From an uncultured Algibacter sp. (GTDB taxonomy: Bacteria; Bacteroidota; Bacteroidia; Flavobacteriales; Flavobacteriaceae): a stretch of DNA of 64,000 nucleotides. The notes beneath the pieces were generated by a model that made no database searches, was not told the origin of the DNA, and was given only the letters and a program-made list of their open reading frames with translations. The stretch is taken from contig NZ_CANKXK010000013.1 in assembly GCF_947487605.1 (NCBI RefSeq), positions 18,429 to 82,428 of the forward strand. Direction: 5' to 3'. Within the stretch, counting starts at the first letter, position 1; every line of letters begins with the position of its first letter. Shown in pieces: positions 27,497 through 36,584 of the stretch. The position numbers and the translations under genes are program-made.

Positions 27497-28333
27497 CTAT
27501 TTTTTATAAACCACAGGAATAATCTCTCCTTTTGCTAAGCAATATTTGGTTATTTGTTCTTCTGAAAGTGTTTTTGTGTAATCTACTTCATTTACTTTGA
27601 AGCCAACACTTCTTAATTTATCAAAATAATCCAAACCATAAATCCGCACATGGTCGTATTGGCCAAATATTTTTGCACGTTCTTTTTTATCAGTAATGGA
27701 ATCATCTTCAAAAGTAACCTCCCGATTCAAATCTTGTGGTATTTGAAATATTCCCATGCCTCCTATTTTTAAAATTCTAAATAATTCCTCCATAGCCTTA
27801 ATGTCATTTGGAATATGCTCTAATACATGATTGCAAAGAATAACATCAAATTCGTTGTCTTTAAAAGGAAGGTTGCATATGTCGGCTTTAACATCTGCTA
27901 GTGGTGAATTTAAATCTGTTGTAACATACTCAAGATTTTCCATTTTCCTAAAACGTTTATAAAACGCTTGTTCAGGGGCAAAATGTAATACTCGCAGTAC
28001 CGAACTTGGTTCGGTACCTCTTAAAATGATTCTTCTAGTATCACTTTCGGAAGAACCTGAAACAAGTTCAGGTAGAAAGAAATCGGTTTCATTTTTTAAA
28101 TATAGCCACAAAAGTCTATGGCGTTCTAAACTTAATGTAGATGGCGATAACACATTGTTTCTCTGTTTGCCATAGCCATAAGGTAAAAAGCTTTTAAAAC
28201 TTTTGCCGTCTATTGGGTCTGTATATGTGTTACCTTTTAAGAAAAAAGCTAAAATAGGACGGACAACATAACTTAACCTTATAAGGAAAGGTCTTGGAAT
28301 AATGTTAAGTATGAGCTTGAAAATTTTTTTCAA
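27497..28333 (-). CDS. Class I SAM-dependent methyltransferase with repeat-encoded insertion
   Basis: A 278-residue protein. The methyltransferase core lies at about 115-235: VLHFAPEQAFYKRF (motif I region), VTTDLNSPLADVKADICNLPF, FDVILCNHVLEHIPN and LKIGGMGIFQIPQ. The substrate is unknown. Residues 87-114 (LPELVSGSSES to TEPSSVLR) do not look like this family and are encoded by an 84-base stretch with two short palindromes of REP type. Without it, NETDFF would join VLHFAPE, a normal spacing. The gene follows the cupin gene by 6 bases and ends the map-cupin-methyltransferase run. Confidence 0.85.
   Translation of the reverse strand: MKKIFKLILNIIPRPFLIRLSYVVRPILAFFLKGNTYTDPIDGKSFKSFLPYGYGKQRNNVLSPSTLSLERHRLLWLYLKNETDFFLPELVSGSSESDTRRIILRGTEPSSVLRVLHFAPEQAFYKRFRKMENLEYVTTDLNSPLADVKADICNLPFKDNEFDVILCNHVLEHIPNDIKAMEELFRILKIGGMGIFQIPQDLNREVTFEDDSITDKKERAKIFGQYDHVRIYGLDYFDKLRSVGFKVNEVDYTKTLSEEQITKYCLAKGEIIPVVYKK
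27992..28075. repeat. REP-like repeat pair inserted in frame in the methyltransferase gene
   Basis: The stretch has GTACCGAAC (27997-28005) facing GTTCGGTAC (28009-28017) with a 3-base loop, and ACCTGAA (28055-28061) facing TTCAGGT (28067-28073) with a 5-base loop. On the minus strand the second reads CCTGAACTTGTTTCAGGT, which gives the peptide PELVSG. It is 84 bases long, divisible by three, and open in the reading frame. Confidence 0.65.
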
Positions 28334-28339
28334 TTGAGA

Positions 28340-28657
28340 TTATTTGTAATCTTCTCGAATAGGACAAAATGTGTCAATAACTTCACAGTTTGTTAATGCA
28401 TAAGCACTATGTAAAGCGTTTGAAGGAATTACTGTAATTGTTCCAGGTTCTAAAATTTCAGTTTTTCCATCTATAGTCATTTCTAATTTCCCAGAAACAA
28501 CTTGTGTTGTTTGTTCATGGATATGAGAGTGTAAGGGCATTATGGCACCTTTTTCAATGGTTACATATCCAACTGTAAAGGATTTAGTATGGACATACCT
28601 ACCCGTAACACCTTCAACAAGTTCCTTAATTGGTATATTTGAGAATGAAAAAGTCAT
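28340..28657 (-). CDS. Cupin domain protein
   Basis: A 105-residue single-domain cupin. Motif 1 is MPLHSHIHEQTTQVVSGKLE and motif 2 is PGTITVIPSNALHSAYALTN, with His, His, Gln and His placed to bind metal. No enzyme specificity can be read. It lies 2 bases after the map stop codon and 6 before the methyltransferase start, so it is in one transcript with both. Confidence 0.9.
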   Translation of the reverse strand: MTFSFSNIPIKELVEGVTGRYVHTKSFTVGYVTIEKGAIMPLHSHIHEQTTQVVSGKLEMTIDGKTEILEPGTITVIPSNALHSAYALTNCEVIDTFCPIREDYK

Positions 28658-28659
28658 AT

Positions 28660-29478
28660 TTATAGAACCAATGCTTCTTGACGAAATTCATCTTCTTCAT
28701 TACTTTCAATTCCTAAAGCTTCGTAAATATAGGCAAAGGTAGAAAGTAACTCTGGTTTGCCGTTTATTAAGGCAACATCGTGTTCAAAATGAGCTGATGG
28801 TTTGTTGTCTAAAGTTGTAATTGTCCAGCCATCTCTATGTTGTTTTATGAGATGTGTACCCATATTTATCATAGGTTCTATAGCGACTACCATACCCTCA
28901 ACAAATTTTTTCCCACGACCGCGTTTGCCATAATTTGGCATTTCTGGGTCTTCGTGCATTTTTCGTCCTAATCCGTGACCAACAAGTTCTCTTACAACCC
29001 CGTAACCATGATTTTCACAATATTTTTGGATGGCATACCCTACATCTCCAACACGGTTATTCGCTTTAAATTCTCTAATACCTACATATAAAGACTCTTT
29101 GGTTACTTGCAATAATTTTTCTATTTCAGGATCAATTTCACCTACAGCAAACGTATAAGCATGATCCCCATAAAAATCGTTCTTTAAAGCACCGCAATCA
29201 ATCGAGATTATATCACCTTCTTTTAAAGGTTCATTTGTAGGGAATCCATGTACCACCTGCGTGTTAGGACTCATGCAAAGAGTATTTGGAAAATCGTAAA
29301 GACCTAAAAATCCAGGTATAGCTCCATGATCTCTAATATATTCCTCTGCAATTTTGTCCAATTGAAGCGTAGTTACGCCTGGTTTTATTTCTTTTGCTAA
29401 GACACCTAATGTTTTAGAAACTATTAAAGCACTTTCGCGCATTAATTCAATTTCTTCCCTTGTTTTTACTACAATCAT
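28660..29478 (-). CDS. map: Type I methionine aminopeptidase
   Basis: A 272-residue enzyme that removes the initiator Met from new proteins. Metal ligands are visible in order: Asp in SIDCGALKNDFYGDHAYTF (two Asp), His in LVGHGLGRKMHEDPEMPN, Glu in MVVAIEPMIN and Glu in SAHFEHDVALI. Full length and cytosolic. Unlike the usual place in the ribosomal protein cluster beside secY, it heads a small run with a cupin and a methyltransferase, so it may be an additional copy. Confidence 0.95.
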   Translation of the reverse strand: MIVVKTREEIELMRESALIVSKTLGVLAKEIKPGVTTLQLDKIAEEYIRDHGAIPGFLGLYDFPNTLCMSPNTQVVHGFPTNEPLKEGDIISIDCGALKNDFYGDHAYTFAVGEIDPEIEKLLQVTKESLYVGIREFKANNRVGDVGYAIQKYCENHGYGVVRELVGHGLGRKMHEDPEMPNYGKRGRGKKFVEGMVVAIEPMINMGTHLIKQHRDGWTITTLDNKPSAHFEHDVALINGKPELLSTFAYIYEALGIESNEEDEFRQEALVL

Positions 29479-29571
29479 TGTTTAAAAATATGTGCAAAGA
29501 TACTTAAATTAAAATTTATTTATTTCTACCCAAACATGACTTTGGACAGTTTTTTTGAAAGTAATAAAGAC

Positions 29572-29579
29572 TAATTTTG
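29572..29579 (+). promoter_or_regulatory. Candidate -7 promoter box of the CoA-transferase gene
   Basis: TAATTTTG matches TAnnTTTG and lies 19 bases before the ATG. No TTTG at 19-21 bases upstream was found. Confidence 0.4.
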
Positions 29580-29598
29580 TGATACTAAAAATAGTAAA

Positions 29599-30864
29599 AT
29601 GTACAAAATAGTAAGTGCAGAAGAAGCTGTAAAGAGTATTAAATCGAAGGATAGAGTTTATGTTCAAGCTGCAGCAGCAGCTCCTCAGCGATTATTGAAA
29701 GCTATGACAGAACGCCACGCGGAATTGAGAGGTGTCGAAGTTTGTCATTTGCATATAGAAGGTGAGGCTCCCCATGCTAATGTTAAGTATAAAGAAAGTT
29801 TTCATGTTAATTCTTTTTTTATAGGTAAGAATGTTAGGCATACTTTAGCTGCGGGAAACGGATCGTACACGCCAGTTTTTTTAAGTGAATTACCATTACT
29901 TTTTAAACGAAATATATTGCCAATAGATGTTGCATTAATACATGTGTCTGTACCCGACAAACACGGATACTGTTCTCTTGGAGTATCTGTGGAAGCTAGT
30001 TTAGCAGCTATTGATAGTGCGAAAATTGTGATAGCACAAGTTAACCCCAAAATGCCACGAGTCCATGGAGATGGTATTATTCACTATACAGAGATTGACT
30101 TATTTGTAGAATGTAATGATGAAATACCAAGTATTTCGCCAGGGCAGCCGTCTCAAGTTGAAAGTAAAATAGGTGATTATGTTGCTAGTTTAATTGACGA
30201 TGGAAGTACTTTACAAATGGGTGTTGGAAATATTCCAAATGCGGTATTATCGCGATTAAATAATCATAAAAACCTTGGGCTTCATACCGAAATGTTTTCT
30301 GATGGCGTAATCGATTTAATTTTAAATGATGTTATAAATGGAAATTATAAAACAATTAGCCCAGGACGTGCACTAACTACTTTTTTGGTAGGCTCAAAAC
30401 GATTATATGATTATGTGGATGATAACCCATTTGTTGAAATACGTGAGTCTGATTATGTGAATGATGTATCAATTATAAAGCAAAATAAAAAAATGGTAGC
30501 TATAAATTCTGCCATTGAAATAGATGTTACAGGACAGGTATGTGCCGATTCTATTGGGTCTAAAATGTACTCTGGTGTAGGCGGACAAATAGATTTTATT
30601 CGAGGTGCATCATTGAGTAAGGGTGGAAAAGCAATTATAGCATTGCCATCAATAACTAAAAAAGGAATAAGTAGAATTGTACCAAGTTTAAAACCTGGGG
30701 CGGGTGTTGTTACAACAAGAGCCCATGTGCAATACGTTATTACAGAATATGGTATCGCAAATTTATATGGGAAAACAATAAAAAATCGTGTAAAAGCACT
30801 TGTAGATATTGCACATCCAGACCACAGAGAAACAATTGATAAGGCGTATTTTGAATTAATTTGA
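29599..30864 (+). CDS. Acetyl-CoA hydrolase/CoA-transferase family (4-hydroxybutyrate CoA-transferase-like)
   Basis: A 421-residue enzyme of the class I CoA-transferase fold. Diagnostic segments are LQMGVGNIPNAVL, LHTEMFSDGVIDL with the catalytic Glu that forms the CoA thioester, YSGVGGQIDFIRGA and TTRAHVQYVITEYGIANLYG. It moves CoA between acetyl-CoA and short-chain acids such as 4-hydroxybutyrate, acetate or propionate; which one cannot be told. It is monocistronic. Confidence 0.9.
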   Translation: MYKIVSAEEAVKSIKSKDRVYVQAAAAAPQRLLKAMTERHAELRGVEVCHLHIEGEAPHANVKYKESFHVNSFFIGKNVRHTLAAGNGSYTPVFLSELPLLFKRNILPIDVALIHVSVPDKHGYCSLGVSVEASLAAIDSAKIVIAQVNPKMPRVHGDGIIHYTEIDLFVECNDEIPSISPGQPSQVESKIGDYVASLIDDGSTLQMGVGNIPNAVLSRLNNHKNLGLHTEMFSDGVIDLILNDVINGNYKTISPGRALTTFLVGSKRLYDYVDDNPFVEIRESDYVNDVSIIKQNKKMVAINSAIEIDVTGQVCADSIGSKMYSGVGGQIDFIRGASLSKGGKAIIALPSITKKGISRIVPSLKPGAGVVTTRAHVQYVITEYGIANLYGKTIKNRVKALVDIAHPDHRETIDKAYFELI

Positions 30865-30870
30865 AGTAAT

Positions 30871-31275
30871 TCACTTAAAAAAACTAAAAAAGCCTTTCTT
30901 TTTTTTAGGAATATTTGGAGTTGTTTTTATGATTATTTGATAAATTTTACCCCAACCAGGAAACCCACCTATATTGCGGTCATCTATAAATAAATCGGCA
31001 TGTATTTTTCTGCTATTTTCATTAATGAATTGCTCCTCGGGAAAACTTTTATTAACTGCATAAAATGAAATACCTTGATCTTTACAATAGTTAACTGCTT
31101 CATTCAAGCGATTACCAGATCTATAAGTCCAAAGTATTAGTCTATGACCTTCTTCTTGAAGTTTTTTTAATGTTTCAAATGCAAAAAGTTTCGGTTTGCC
31201 AATTTTTGGGTAGGCATCATCTACAATAGTACCGTCAAAATCTACAGCTATTATTAGGGTTTCGCTAAAATTCAT
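30871..31275 (-). CDS. Small HAD-superfamily hydrolase (BT0820-like)
   Basis: A 134-residue HAD protein with motif I IIAVDFDGTIVDD (both catalytic Asp), motif II Thr/Ser in LILWTYRSGNRL, and motif IV DLFIDDRNIGG. The cap domain is absent. The Lys/Phe-rich tail (PKKKKGFFSFFK) is unusual and may touch membrane or nucleic acid. The substrate is unknown. It is downstream of gpmI's neighbour region on the same strand, separated from it by a perfect 14-base palindrome at 31285-31298. Confidence 0.85.
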   Translation of the reverse strand: MNFSETLIIAVDFDGTIVDDAYPKIGKPKLFAFETLKKLQEEGHRLILWTYRSGNRLNEAVNYCKDQGISFYAVNKSFPEEQFINENSRKIHADLFIDDRNIGGFPGWGKIYQIIIKTTPNIPKKKKGFFSFFK

Positions 31276-31312
31276 ACCTGAAAAACATCAATTGATGTAA
31301 AGCTACAATTTT

Positions 31313-32830
31313 TTAAACTAATGAATGTCTTGTCATAGATTCTGGTTGTTCTATACCCATAAGTTTTAAAATAGTTGGTGCCATATCACCTAAAATGCCA
31401 TCTTTGATGGATTTTAATTCTTTATCAATTAAAATAACAGGAACAGGATTGGTGGTATGAGCAGTGTGTGGTGAACCATCTGGGTTCATCATGGTCTCAC
31501 AGTTTCCATGATCTGCGATTAGCAATGTGGTGTAATCATTATCTAAAGCAGTTGTTACAACATCTTTTACACAAATATCGACAGCTTCACAGGCTTTAAT
31601 AGCGGCTTCCATAACACCTGTGTGTCCAACCATATCGCCATTTGCAAAGTTTAAACATACAAAGTCAACTTCTCCTTTTTGTAATTCTGGAACCAAAGCA
31701 TCTCTAAGTTCATAAGCACTCATTTCTGGTTTTAAGTCATAGGTAGCCACCTTTGGGGAGTTTCTTAAAATACGTGTTTCGCCATTAAAAGGTTCTTCTT
31801 GACCTCCTGAGAAAAAGAATGTTACATGTGGGTATTTCTCTGTTTCTGCAATTCGTATTTGTTTTTTGCCATATTTTTCTAAAACCTCACCTAAAGTTTC
31901 AGTTAAATTATCTTTATTGAATATCACATTAACATTATTGTAACTATCATCATAATTGGTTAGTGTTACATAATGTAAATTTAATTTATGCATGTTTTGC
32001 TCATGAAAATCTTTTTGTGATAAAGCTTCGGTAAGTTCACGACCACGATCTGTTCTAAAATTGAAGAAAATAATAACATCACCTTCCTTTACATTGGCTA
32101 TTGGTTTGTTGTTATCATCAACCATGATTATTGGTTTAATAAATTCATCTGTAATATCAGCACTATAACTGTCCTCAATAGAAGCTATGGCATTGGTTGA
32201 TAAATCACCTTTGCTATTAACAATAGCATCATAAGCTAATTTAACACGCTCCCATCTTTTGTCTCTATCCATCGCATAATAGCGTCCAGTAACAGAGGCT
32301 AGTTTAGTACTGCCTTTTTTAAGATGATGTTCTAATTTAGTAACAAAACCGCTTCCTGTTTTTGGGCCAACATCCCGACCATCTGTAAATGCATGCACAA
32401 ATGTATTTGTTAAACCTAATTCGTTGGCTGCATCAATTAATCCAAAAAGGTGATTGATATGTGAGTGTACACCTCCATCGCTTAAAAGGCCTAAAAAATG
32501 AACATCTTTGTTGTTTTCTTTAGCATATTTGAAAGCGTCAACTAAAACTTTTTCATTATTAAGAGTTTTATTTTCGACCGCTAAATTTACTTTCACAAGA
32601 TCTTGGTAAACAATTCGTCCTGCTCCTAGGTTCATATGCCCAACTTCACTGTTACCCATTTGTCCTTCAGGTAAACCTACGTGTAAACCATCTGTTCTAA
32701 GTGATGCGCTTGGGTATTTTGTATATAAAGAATCTATAAAAGGTGTATTTGCATTGTCGATTGCCGATACTTTTGGATCTGGAGATTTTCCCCAGCCATC
32801 TAGTATCATAAGGATGACTTTTTTATTCAT
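31313..32830 (-). CDS. gpmI: 2,3-bisphosphoglycerate-independent phosphoglycerate mutase
   Basis: A 505-residue enzyme if it starts at MNKKVILMILDGWG (32830). An in-frame ATG nine codons upstream adds residues not seen in the family. It interconverts 3- and 2-phosphoglycerate in glycolysis. Catalytic Ser is in GQMGNSEVGHMNLGAGR. Other motifs are FTDGRDVGPKTG, TGRYYAMDRDKRWER, NFRTDRGRELT and LLIADHGNCETM with GSPHTAHTTNPVP, supplying the two Mn ions. Full length. Confidence 0.96.
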   Translation of the reverse strand: MNKKVILMILDGWGKSPDPKVSAIDNANTPFIDSLYTKYPSASLRTDGLHVGLPEGQMGNSEVGHMNLGAGRIVYQDLVKVNLAVENKTLNNEKVLVDAFKYAKENNKDVHFLGLLSDGGVHSHINHLFGLIDAANELGLTNTFVHAFTDGRDVGPKTGSGFVTKLEHHLKKGSTKLASVTGRYYAMDRDKRWERVKLAYDAIVNSKGDLSTNAIASIEDSYSADITDEFIKPIIMVDDNNKPIANVKEGDVIIFFNFRTDRGRELTEALSQKDFHEQNMHKLNLHYVTLTNYDDSYNNVNVIFNKDNLTETLGEVLEKYGKKQIRIAETEKYPHVTFFFSGGQEEPFNGETRILRNSPKVATYDLKPEMSAYELRDALVPELQKGEVDFVCLNFANGDMVGHTGVMEAAIKACEAVDICVKDVVTTALDNDYTTLLIADHGNCETMMNPDGSPHTAHTTNPVPVILIDKELKSIKDGILGDMAPTILKLMGIEQPESMTRHSLV

Positions 32831-33079
32831 TTTAAGTTGAATTTTTGGATACTTCAAAGATAAAAAAGTTAACTAAGATAGTAGGGTAAATAAAGTCTAA
32901 ATTATAGTTGAATTGACTCATTTTAGGAGTATGTTAAAATTTTAAGATTCTATTAAAGAAACATAAAGAAAAAGTTAAAAATGTGTTATTTCTTATTTTT
33001 TATGTAACAGATTGCAAAATTTATCGTCTCTTTAGTATATCAAAAAACGAAATCATTAATCAAATTAAAATCTTTCATC

Positions 33080-33481
33080 ATGAAAAAAACAATCATTATT
33101 TCCGCTATGGCGTTATGTTTCTCAATTGTAACAGTTAATGCTAATTCATTTAACACTCCAGTAGATAATTATGAGGCTACTGCAGTTTTTAAGGTAAGTC
33201 CATTTTGTGTTTCTATTGCAAAAGGAGACATTGAAACAGTTAAAAAGCTTATTAATTTAGGAGCCGATGTTAATGAAAAATCTAACGGGATGACACCAGT
33301 TATGTACGCTGCAAAATTTAATAGAACAGATATTTTAAAGCTTTTAATATCTAAGGGCGCTAAATTAAAAGTACGTTCAGAGAAAGGAATGACAGCTTTA
33401 AAATATGCAGAAATTCATAAAGCAACTGATGCATACGCTGTTTTAAAAGAAGCTATGTCTAAGAAGAAAAAAAATAGTTAA
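33080..33481 (+). CDS. Exported ankyrin-repeat protein
   Basis: A 133-residue protein with a signal peptide (ends about TVNANS) and two to three ankyrin repeats: SIAKGDIETVKKLINLGADVNEK, TPVMYAAKFNRTDILKLLISKGA and TALKYAEIHKATDAYAVL. The tail is Lys-rich. It is probably a small periplasmic binding protein. Monocistronic, with a terminator at 33524-33549. The partner is unknown. Confidence 0.9.
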   Translation: MKKTIIISAMALCFSIVTVNANSFNTPVDNYEATAVFKVSPFCVSIAKGDIETVKKLINLGADVNEKSNGMTPVMYAAKFNRTDILKLLISKGAKLKVRSEKGMTALKYAEIHKATDAYAVLKEAMSKKKKNS

Positions 33482-33523
33482 TAACGCGAGTGTTATTTTT
33501 ATTAGAAAAGAGCTAGTCACTCT

Positions 33524-33549
33524 AAAAAAGCCCTATTTAGGGCTTTTTT
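33524..33549 (+). terminator. Bidirectional terminator
   Basis: AAAAAAGCCCT (33524-33534) and AGGGCTTTTTT (33539-33549) are perfect complements with a 4-base loop. It serves the ankyrin gene on the plus strand and the M48 peptidase gene on the minus strand. Confidence 0.9.
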
Positions 33550-34316
33550 TATAGGGCTTCATATTTTTTAATAGCTTCTCTAATTTTTTCTATTCTATTA
33601 TCGGGGTCTGGATGTGTACTTTGAAATTCAGGAACTCTGTTAGGACCAGCTGCAGCTTTTAAAATTTCCATAACACCAATCATTTCTTCTGGGTTGTAAC
33701 CAGCTTTAATCATAAACCTTACACCTAAATCATCACTTTCTAATTCGTCATCCCTTCCATTAGTTAGAAGAGTGTTTTGACCAATACCACTAACAAGTCC
33801 ACCCATATCTGCACCAACAGAGCCAGCAGTGGTAAGTCCTTGCCAGTATTCGCTTTCTGCAATACGCTCAGCACTATGGCGACCTAAAACATGGCCAACT
33901 TCGTGTCCTAAAACTCCTGCCAATTGATCTTCATTTTCTAGTTTTGAAAATAAAGCATGAGTTATAAATATTTGACCTCCAGGGAGCGCAAAGGCGTTTA
34001 TGGTATTTGGATCTGCTAATAAATGAAATTCGTATTTATATGGAGTTTCTCTAGCAATACTATTATTAACTAATTTATTTCCAACATTGTCAACTAATGC
34101 TTGGTATTGATTATTTGGGTGTAAGCCACCATGCTGTTCAGCCATTTGCGGAGCACTTTGAAGTCCAATTGCAATTTCTTTATCAGGTGTCATAGAAATG
34201 GTTTGTGTCCTTCCTGTATATGGGTTTACTTCCTGCTGGCTACATCTTTTAAACACAAAGAAAAGAGCAATTGCAGCTCCAATTAATAATCTTACTTTAA
34301 GGTTTCTTCCTCTCAT
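33549..34316 (-). CDS. M48 family metallopeptidase
   Basis: A 255-residue zinc protease of the exported M48C (YggG/LoiP, BepA-like) group. An N-terminal membrane or signal segment (LLIGAAIALFFVF) is followed by the catalytic motif HEVGHVLGRHS, with the third ligand Glu in ELESDDLGVRFMIKAGY. ALPGGQIFITHALF and THPDPDNRIEKI are family hallmarks. It probably degrades misfolded envelope proteins. No TPR region is present. Confidence 0.93.
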   Translation of the reverse strand: MRGRNLKVRLLIGAAIALFFVFKRCSQQEVNPYTGRTQTISMTPDKEIAIGLQSAPQMAEQHGGLHPNNQYQALVDNVGNKLVNNSIARETPYKYEFHLLADPNTINAFALPGGQIFITHALFSKLENEDQLAGVLGHEVGHVLGRHSAERIAESEYWQGLTTAGSVGADMGGLVSGIGQNTLLTNGRDDELESDDLGVRFMIKAGYNPEEMIGVMEILKAAAGPNRVPEFQSTHPDPDNRIEKIREAIKKYEAL

Positions 34317-34444
34317 AATTGAAAAAATTTAGTAACTAAAATTACAAAAAAATATAATTTATGTATTAGCTAATCCATATATTGTTGACACAATTAATTT
34401 TTAAAGGTCACAAGCCTAATTTTATAAACTAAAATTATTTAACC

Positions 34445-34870
34445 ATGAATTATGAGTTTAAAATCATAGAAAAGGAAAATATCCTTTTAGTAGTTCCATT
34501 GGTGGAAAAATTAAACGAATATAAAATTCCAGCTGAGGTTCTAAATACGCGTTTTATTGAAATGACTACTCAAAATTACGAATGTGCTGTAGTTTATGAT
34601 GGAGATAAAATAATTGGTGTTACAGGTCTTTGGTATTGCACAAGGCATTATTCTGGTAAAAGTGTTGAGCCAGATCATGTTTATATAGATGGTGGTTATA
34701 GAGGTAAAGGCATTGGGAAATTATTTTTCAATTGGATTTATAAACATGTAAAAGAAAAAGGTTGTGAAGCTGTTGAGTTAAATACATACGTTAGTAACCC
34801 CAGCTCCCATAAATTTTATTATAATGAGGGGTTTAATATTTTAGGATTTCATTTTTTAAAGAAACTATAA
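34445..34870 (+). CDS. GNAT family N-acetyltransferase
   Basis: A 141-residue single GNAT domain. The acetyl-CoA loop is YIDGGYRGKGIGKLFFNWIY, followed by VELNTYVSNPSSHKFYYNEGFNILGFHF, the typical C-terminal strand-helix-strand. The substrate is unknown. Monocistronic. Confidence 0.9.
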   Translation: MNYEFKIIEKENILLVVPLVEKLNEYKIPAEVLNTRFIEMTTQNYECAVVYDGDKIIGVTGLWYCTRHYSGKSVEPDHVYIDGGYRGKGIGKLFFNWIYKHVKEKGCEAVELNTYVSNPSSHKFYYNEGFNILGFHFLKKL

Positions 34871-34882
34871 TTTTACTTGTTG

Positions 34883-35590
34883 CTATTTTAAATAATTTAA
34901 TTGCGTTTCTGGATTGACTTCATAGGGAGGCTTATCATATTCAAAAATTCTAGCACTTAATTCACCTTTAAGGATAATTGAATTACCAGTAACATGTAAC
35001 CAACTACCTTCTCGAAGTCCAACTACTGGTTCAGTATTAAAATTATGAAATTCTTTGATTCTGGTTTCTCTGGTTTCACCCATATGCTTGCTATTTAAAT
35101 CAGGATCCAAATAATGCGGATTAATATTAAACGGCACAAAACCAAGTGCTTTAAAACTTGGGGGATATATTATAGGCATGTCATTTGTTGTTTTTATAGT
35201 AAGCCCACATATATTGCTTCCAGCACTTGTACCTAGATATGGAATTCCCTTTTCAACAACTGTCTTTAGAGGCGTAAATAAATCATTCTTATATAACTGG
35301 TTAATTAATAAAAAGGTGTTTCCACCACCAGTAAAAATAGCCTCTGCATTCTCTATAGCCTCGATAGGATTTTCTAGTGTATGAATACCAGTTATGTCTT
35401 TATTGATTTTAGAAAAAGCCAAACTTGCTTTCTCTGTATAGTCATCATGAGAAATTCCGCTTGGTCTAGCAAATGGAATAAATAGAATTTTTTTAGCACT
35501 CTTAAAAAAAAATGCTAAATCTTCTAAAATATATTCTAGATAGTCTCCATTATGGAGTGTAGAAGTACTTGCAATGATAATATTTTTCAT
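34883..35590 (-). CDS. pepE: Dipeptidase E (alpha-aspartyl dipeptidase)
   Basis: A 235-residue peptidase of family S51 that cleaves Asp-X dipeptides in the cytosol. The nucleophile Ser is in YLGTSAGSNICG. IFTGGGNTFLLINQL, FVPFNINPHYLDPD and VVGLREGSWLHV agree with PepE, including the His and Glu of the active site. Full length. It is divergent from the following gene pair. Confidence 0.93.
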   Translation of the reverse strand: MKNIIIASTSTLHNGDYLEYILEDLAFFFKSAKKILFIPFARPSGISHDDYTEKASLAFSKINKDITGIHTLENPIEAIENAEAIFTGGGNTFLLINQLYKNDLFTPLKTVVEKGIPYLGTSAGSNICGLTIKTTNDMPIIYPPSFKALGFVPFNINPHYLDPDLNSKHMGETRETRIKEFHNFNTEPVVGLREGSWLHVTGNSIILKGELSARIFEYDKPPYEVNPETQLNYLK

Positions 35591-35699
35591 TAAATTTTAT
35601 TTAGTATGTAAAGCTAGTTATTTATGCTATTTAATAAAATTTTATCTCTCTGGAATTTTCAAACATGGAATTAAAACGTTATTTTTAGTAAAAAAAGAA

Positions 35700-36497
35700 A
35701 TGAATTATAAACTGTTATTCCTATGTTGTTTTCTTGTTAGTCTTCCCGTAATTTCACAAAATTTCGATCGCATAAGCGTCATTGGAAAGGTAATTGTTGA
35801 AAGAAACGATATTTCTGGAATTACCATATTTAATGCTTCGTCAAATACGGGTGTTATTACCGACGATAATGGCGAATTTAAATTAGAAGTTGGACAGAAC
35901 GATTTAATAGAAGTAAGTGCGTTACAATATCAGAATATAAACTTTCGAGTAAATGAAGATATCATTAACTCTAGATCGATGAAAATTTTTTTAATAGAAG
36001 AGATTAATCAACTAGATGAGATTGTAATTTTATCAGGTGGTTTAACAGGTAATTTAGATACTGATATTATTGATAAACAACCATTTAAACCAAAATTAGA
36101 CGTCTTGTACTTTGGAATAGAAAATAAAGACGAGTTTGAATTTCAAGACGATAATAAGACCAAAATTCAAAATATCTCCATGGACAGGCAGCATTTGCCA
36201 ATGGTTAATGGGTTAAATATAGTTAACGTGGTAGACCAACTATTGCTGCCTTTGTTCAGATCTGGAGTAAAGAACAAAAAAGATGTTAATGTACCTGATG
36301 TGCCTATTGAATCTATTAAATATTACTTTGGCTCAGAATTCTTAATAGATAATTTTAATATTCCAGAACATCGAGTAGAAGAATTTATAAGATTTGTAGA
36401 GTCTAATAATTTTGATTTCACTTTGCTTAACTATGGAAAAGAAATGGAGTTTTTAGAAGTGCTTCATATTAAAAGTAAAGAGTTTTTAAGTAAATAG
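35700..36497 (+). CDS. Exported protein with carboxypeptidase-like regulatory domain (paralogue 1)
   Basis: A 265-residue protein starting at MNYKLLFLCC (ATG at 35700). The longer frame upstream begins inside the pepE 5' region and is unlikely. A signal peptide (ends PVISQ) is followed by one CarboxypepD_reg-like beta-sandwich (SVIGKVIVERNDISGITIFNASSN, then EFKLEVGQNDLIEVSALQYQ). The unrecognised C-terminal half includes YFGSEFLIDNFNIPEHRVEEFIRF. Such domains usually precede TonB-dependent barrels, but none is present. A paralogue follows directly. Confidence 0.8.
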   Translation: MNYKLLFLCCFLVSLPVISQNFDRISVIGKVIVERNDISGITIFNASSNTGVITDDNGEFKLEVGQNDLIEVSALQYQNINFRVNEDIINSRSMKIFLIEEINQLDEIVILSGGLTGNLDTDIIDKQPFKPKLDVLYFGIENKDEFEFQDDNKTKIQNISMDRQHLPMVNGLNIVNVVDQLLLPLFRSGVKNKKDVNVPDVPIESIKYYFGSEFLIDNFNIPEHRVEEFIRFVESNNFDFTLLNYGKEMEFLEVLHIKSKEFLSK

Positions 36498-36584
36498 TAA
36501 TGTAGGATACTTTAACAAAAGTTTAATTTAGAATTGCATTTTATTTAAGATTTCATATCCGTTCTTTGGTGCTTTTGGTAAATC

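Noticed and set aside
31285..31298. Perfect 14-base palindrome ACATCAATTGATGT between the HAD gene and gpmI
   Set aside because: Too short a loopless palindrome to call a terminator, no T-run, and no second copy seen to support an operator.
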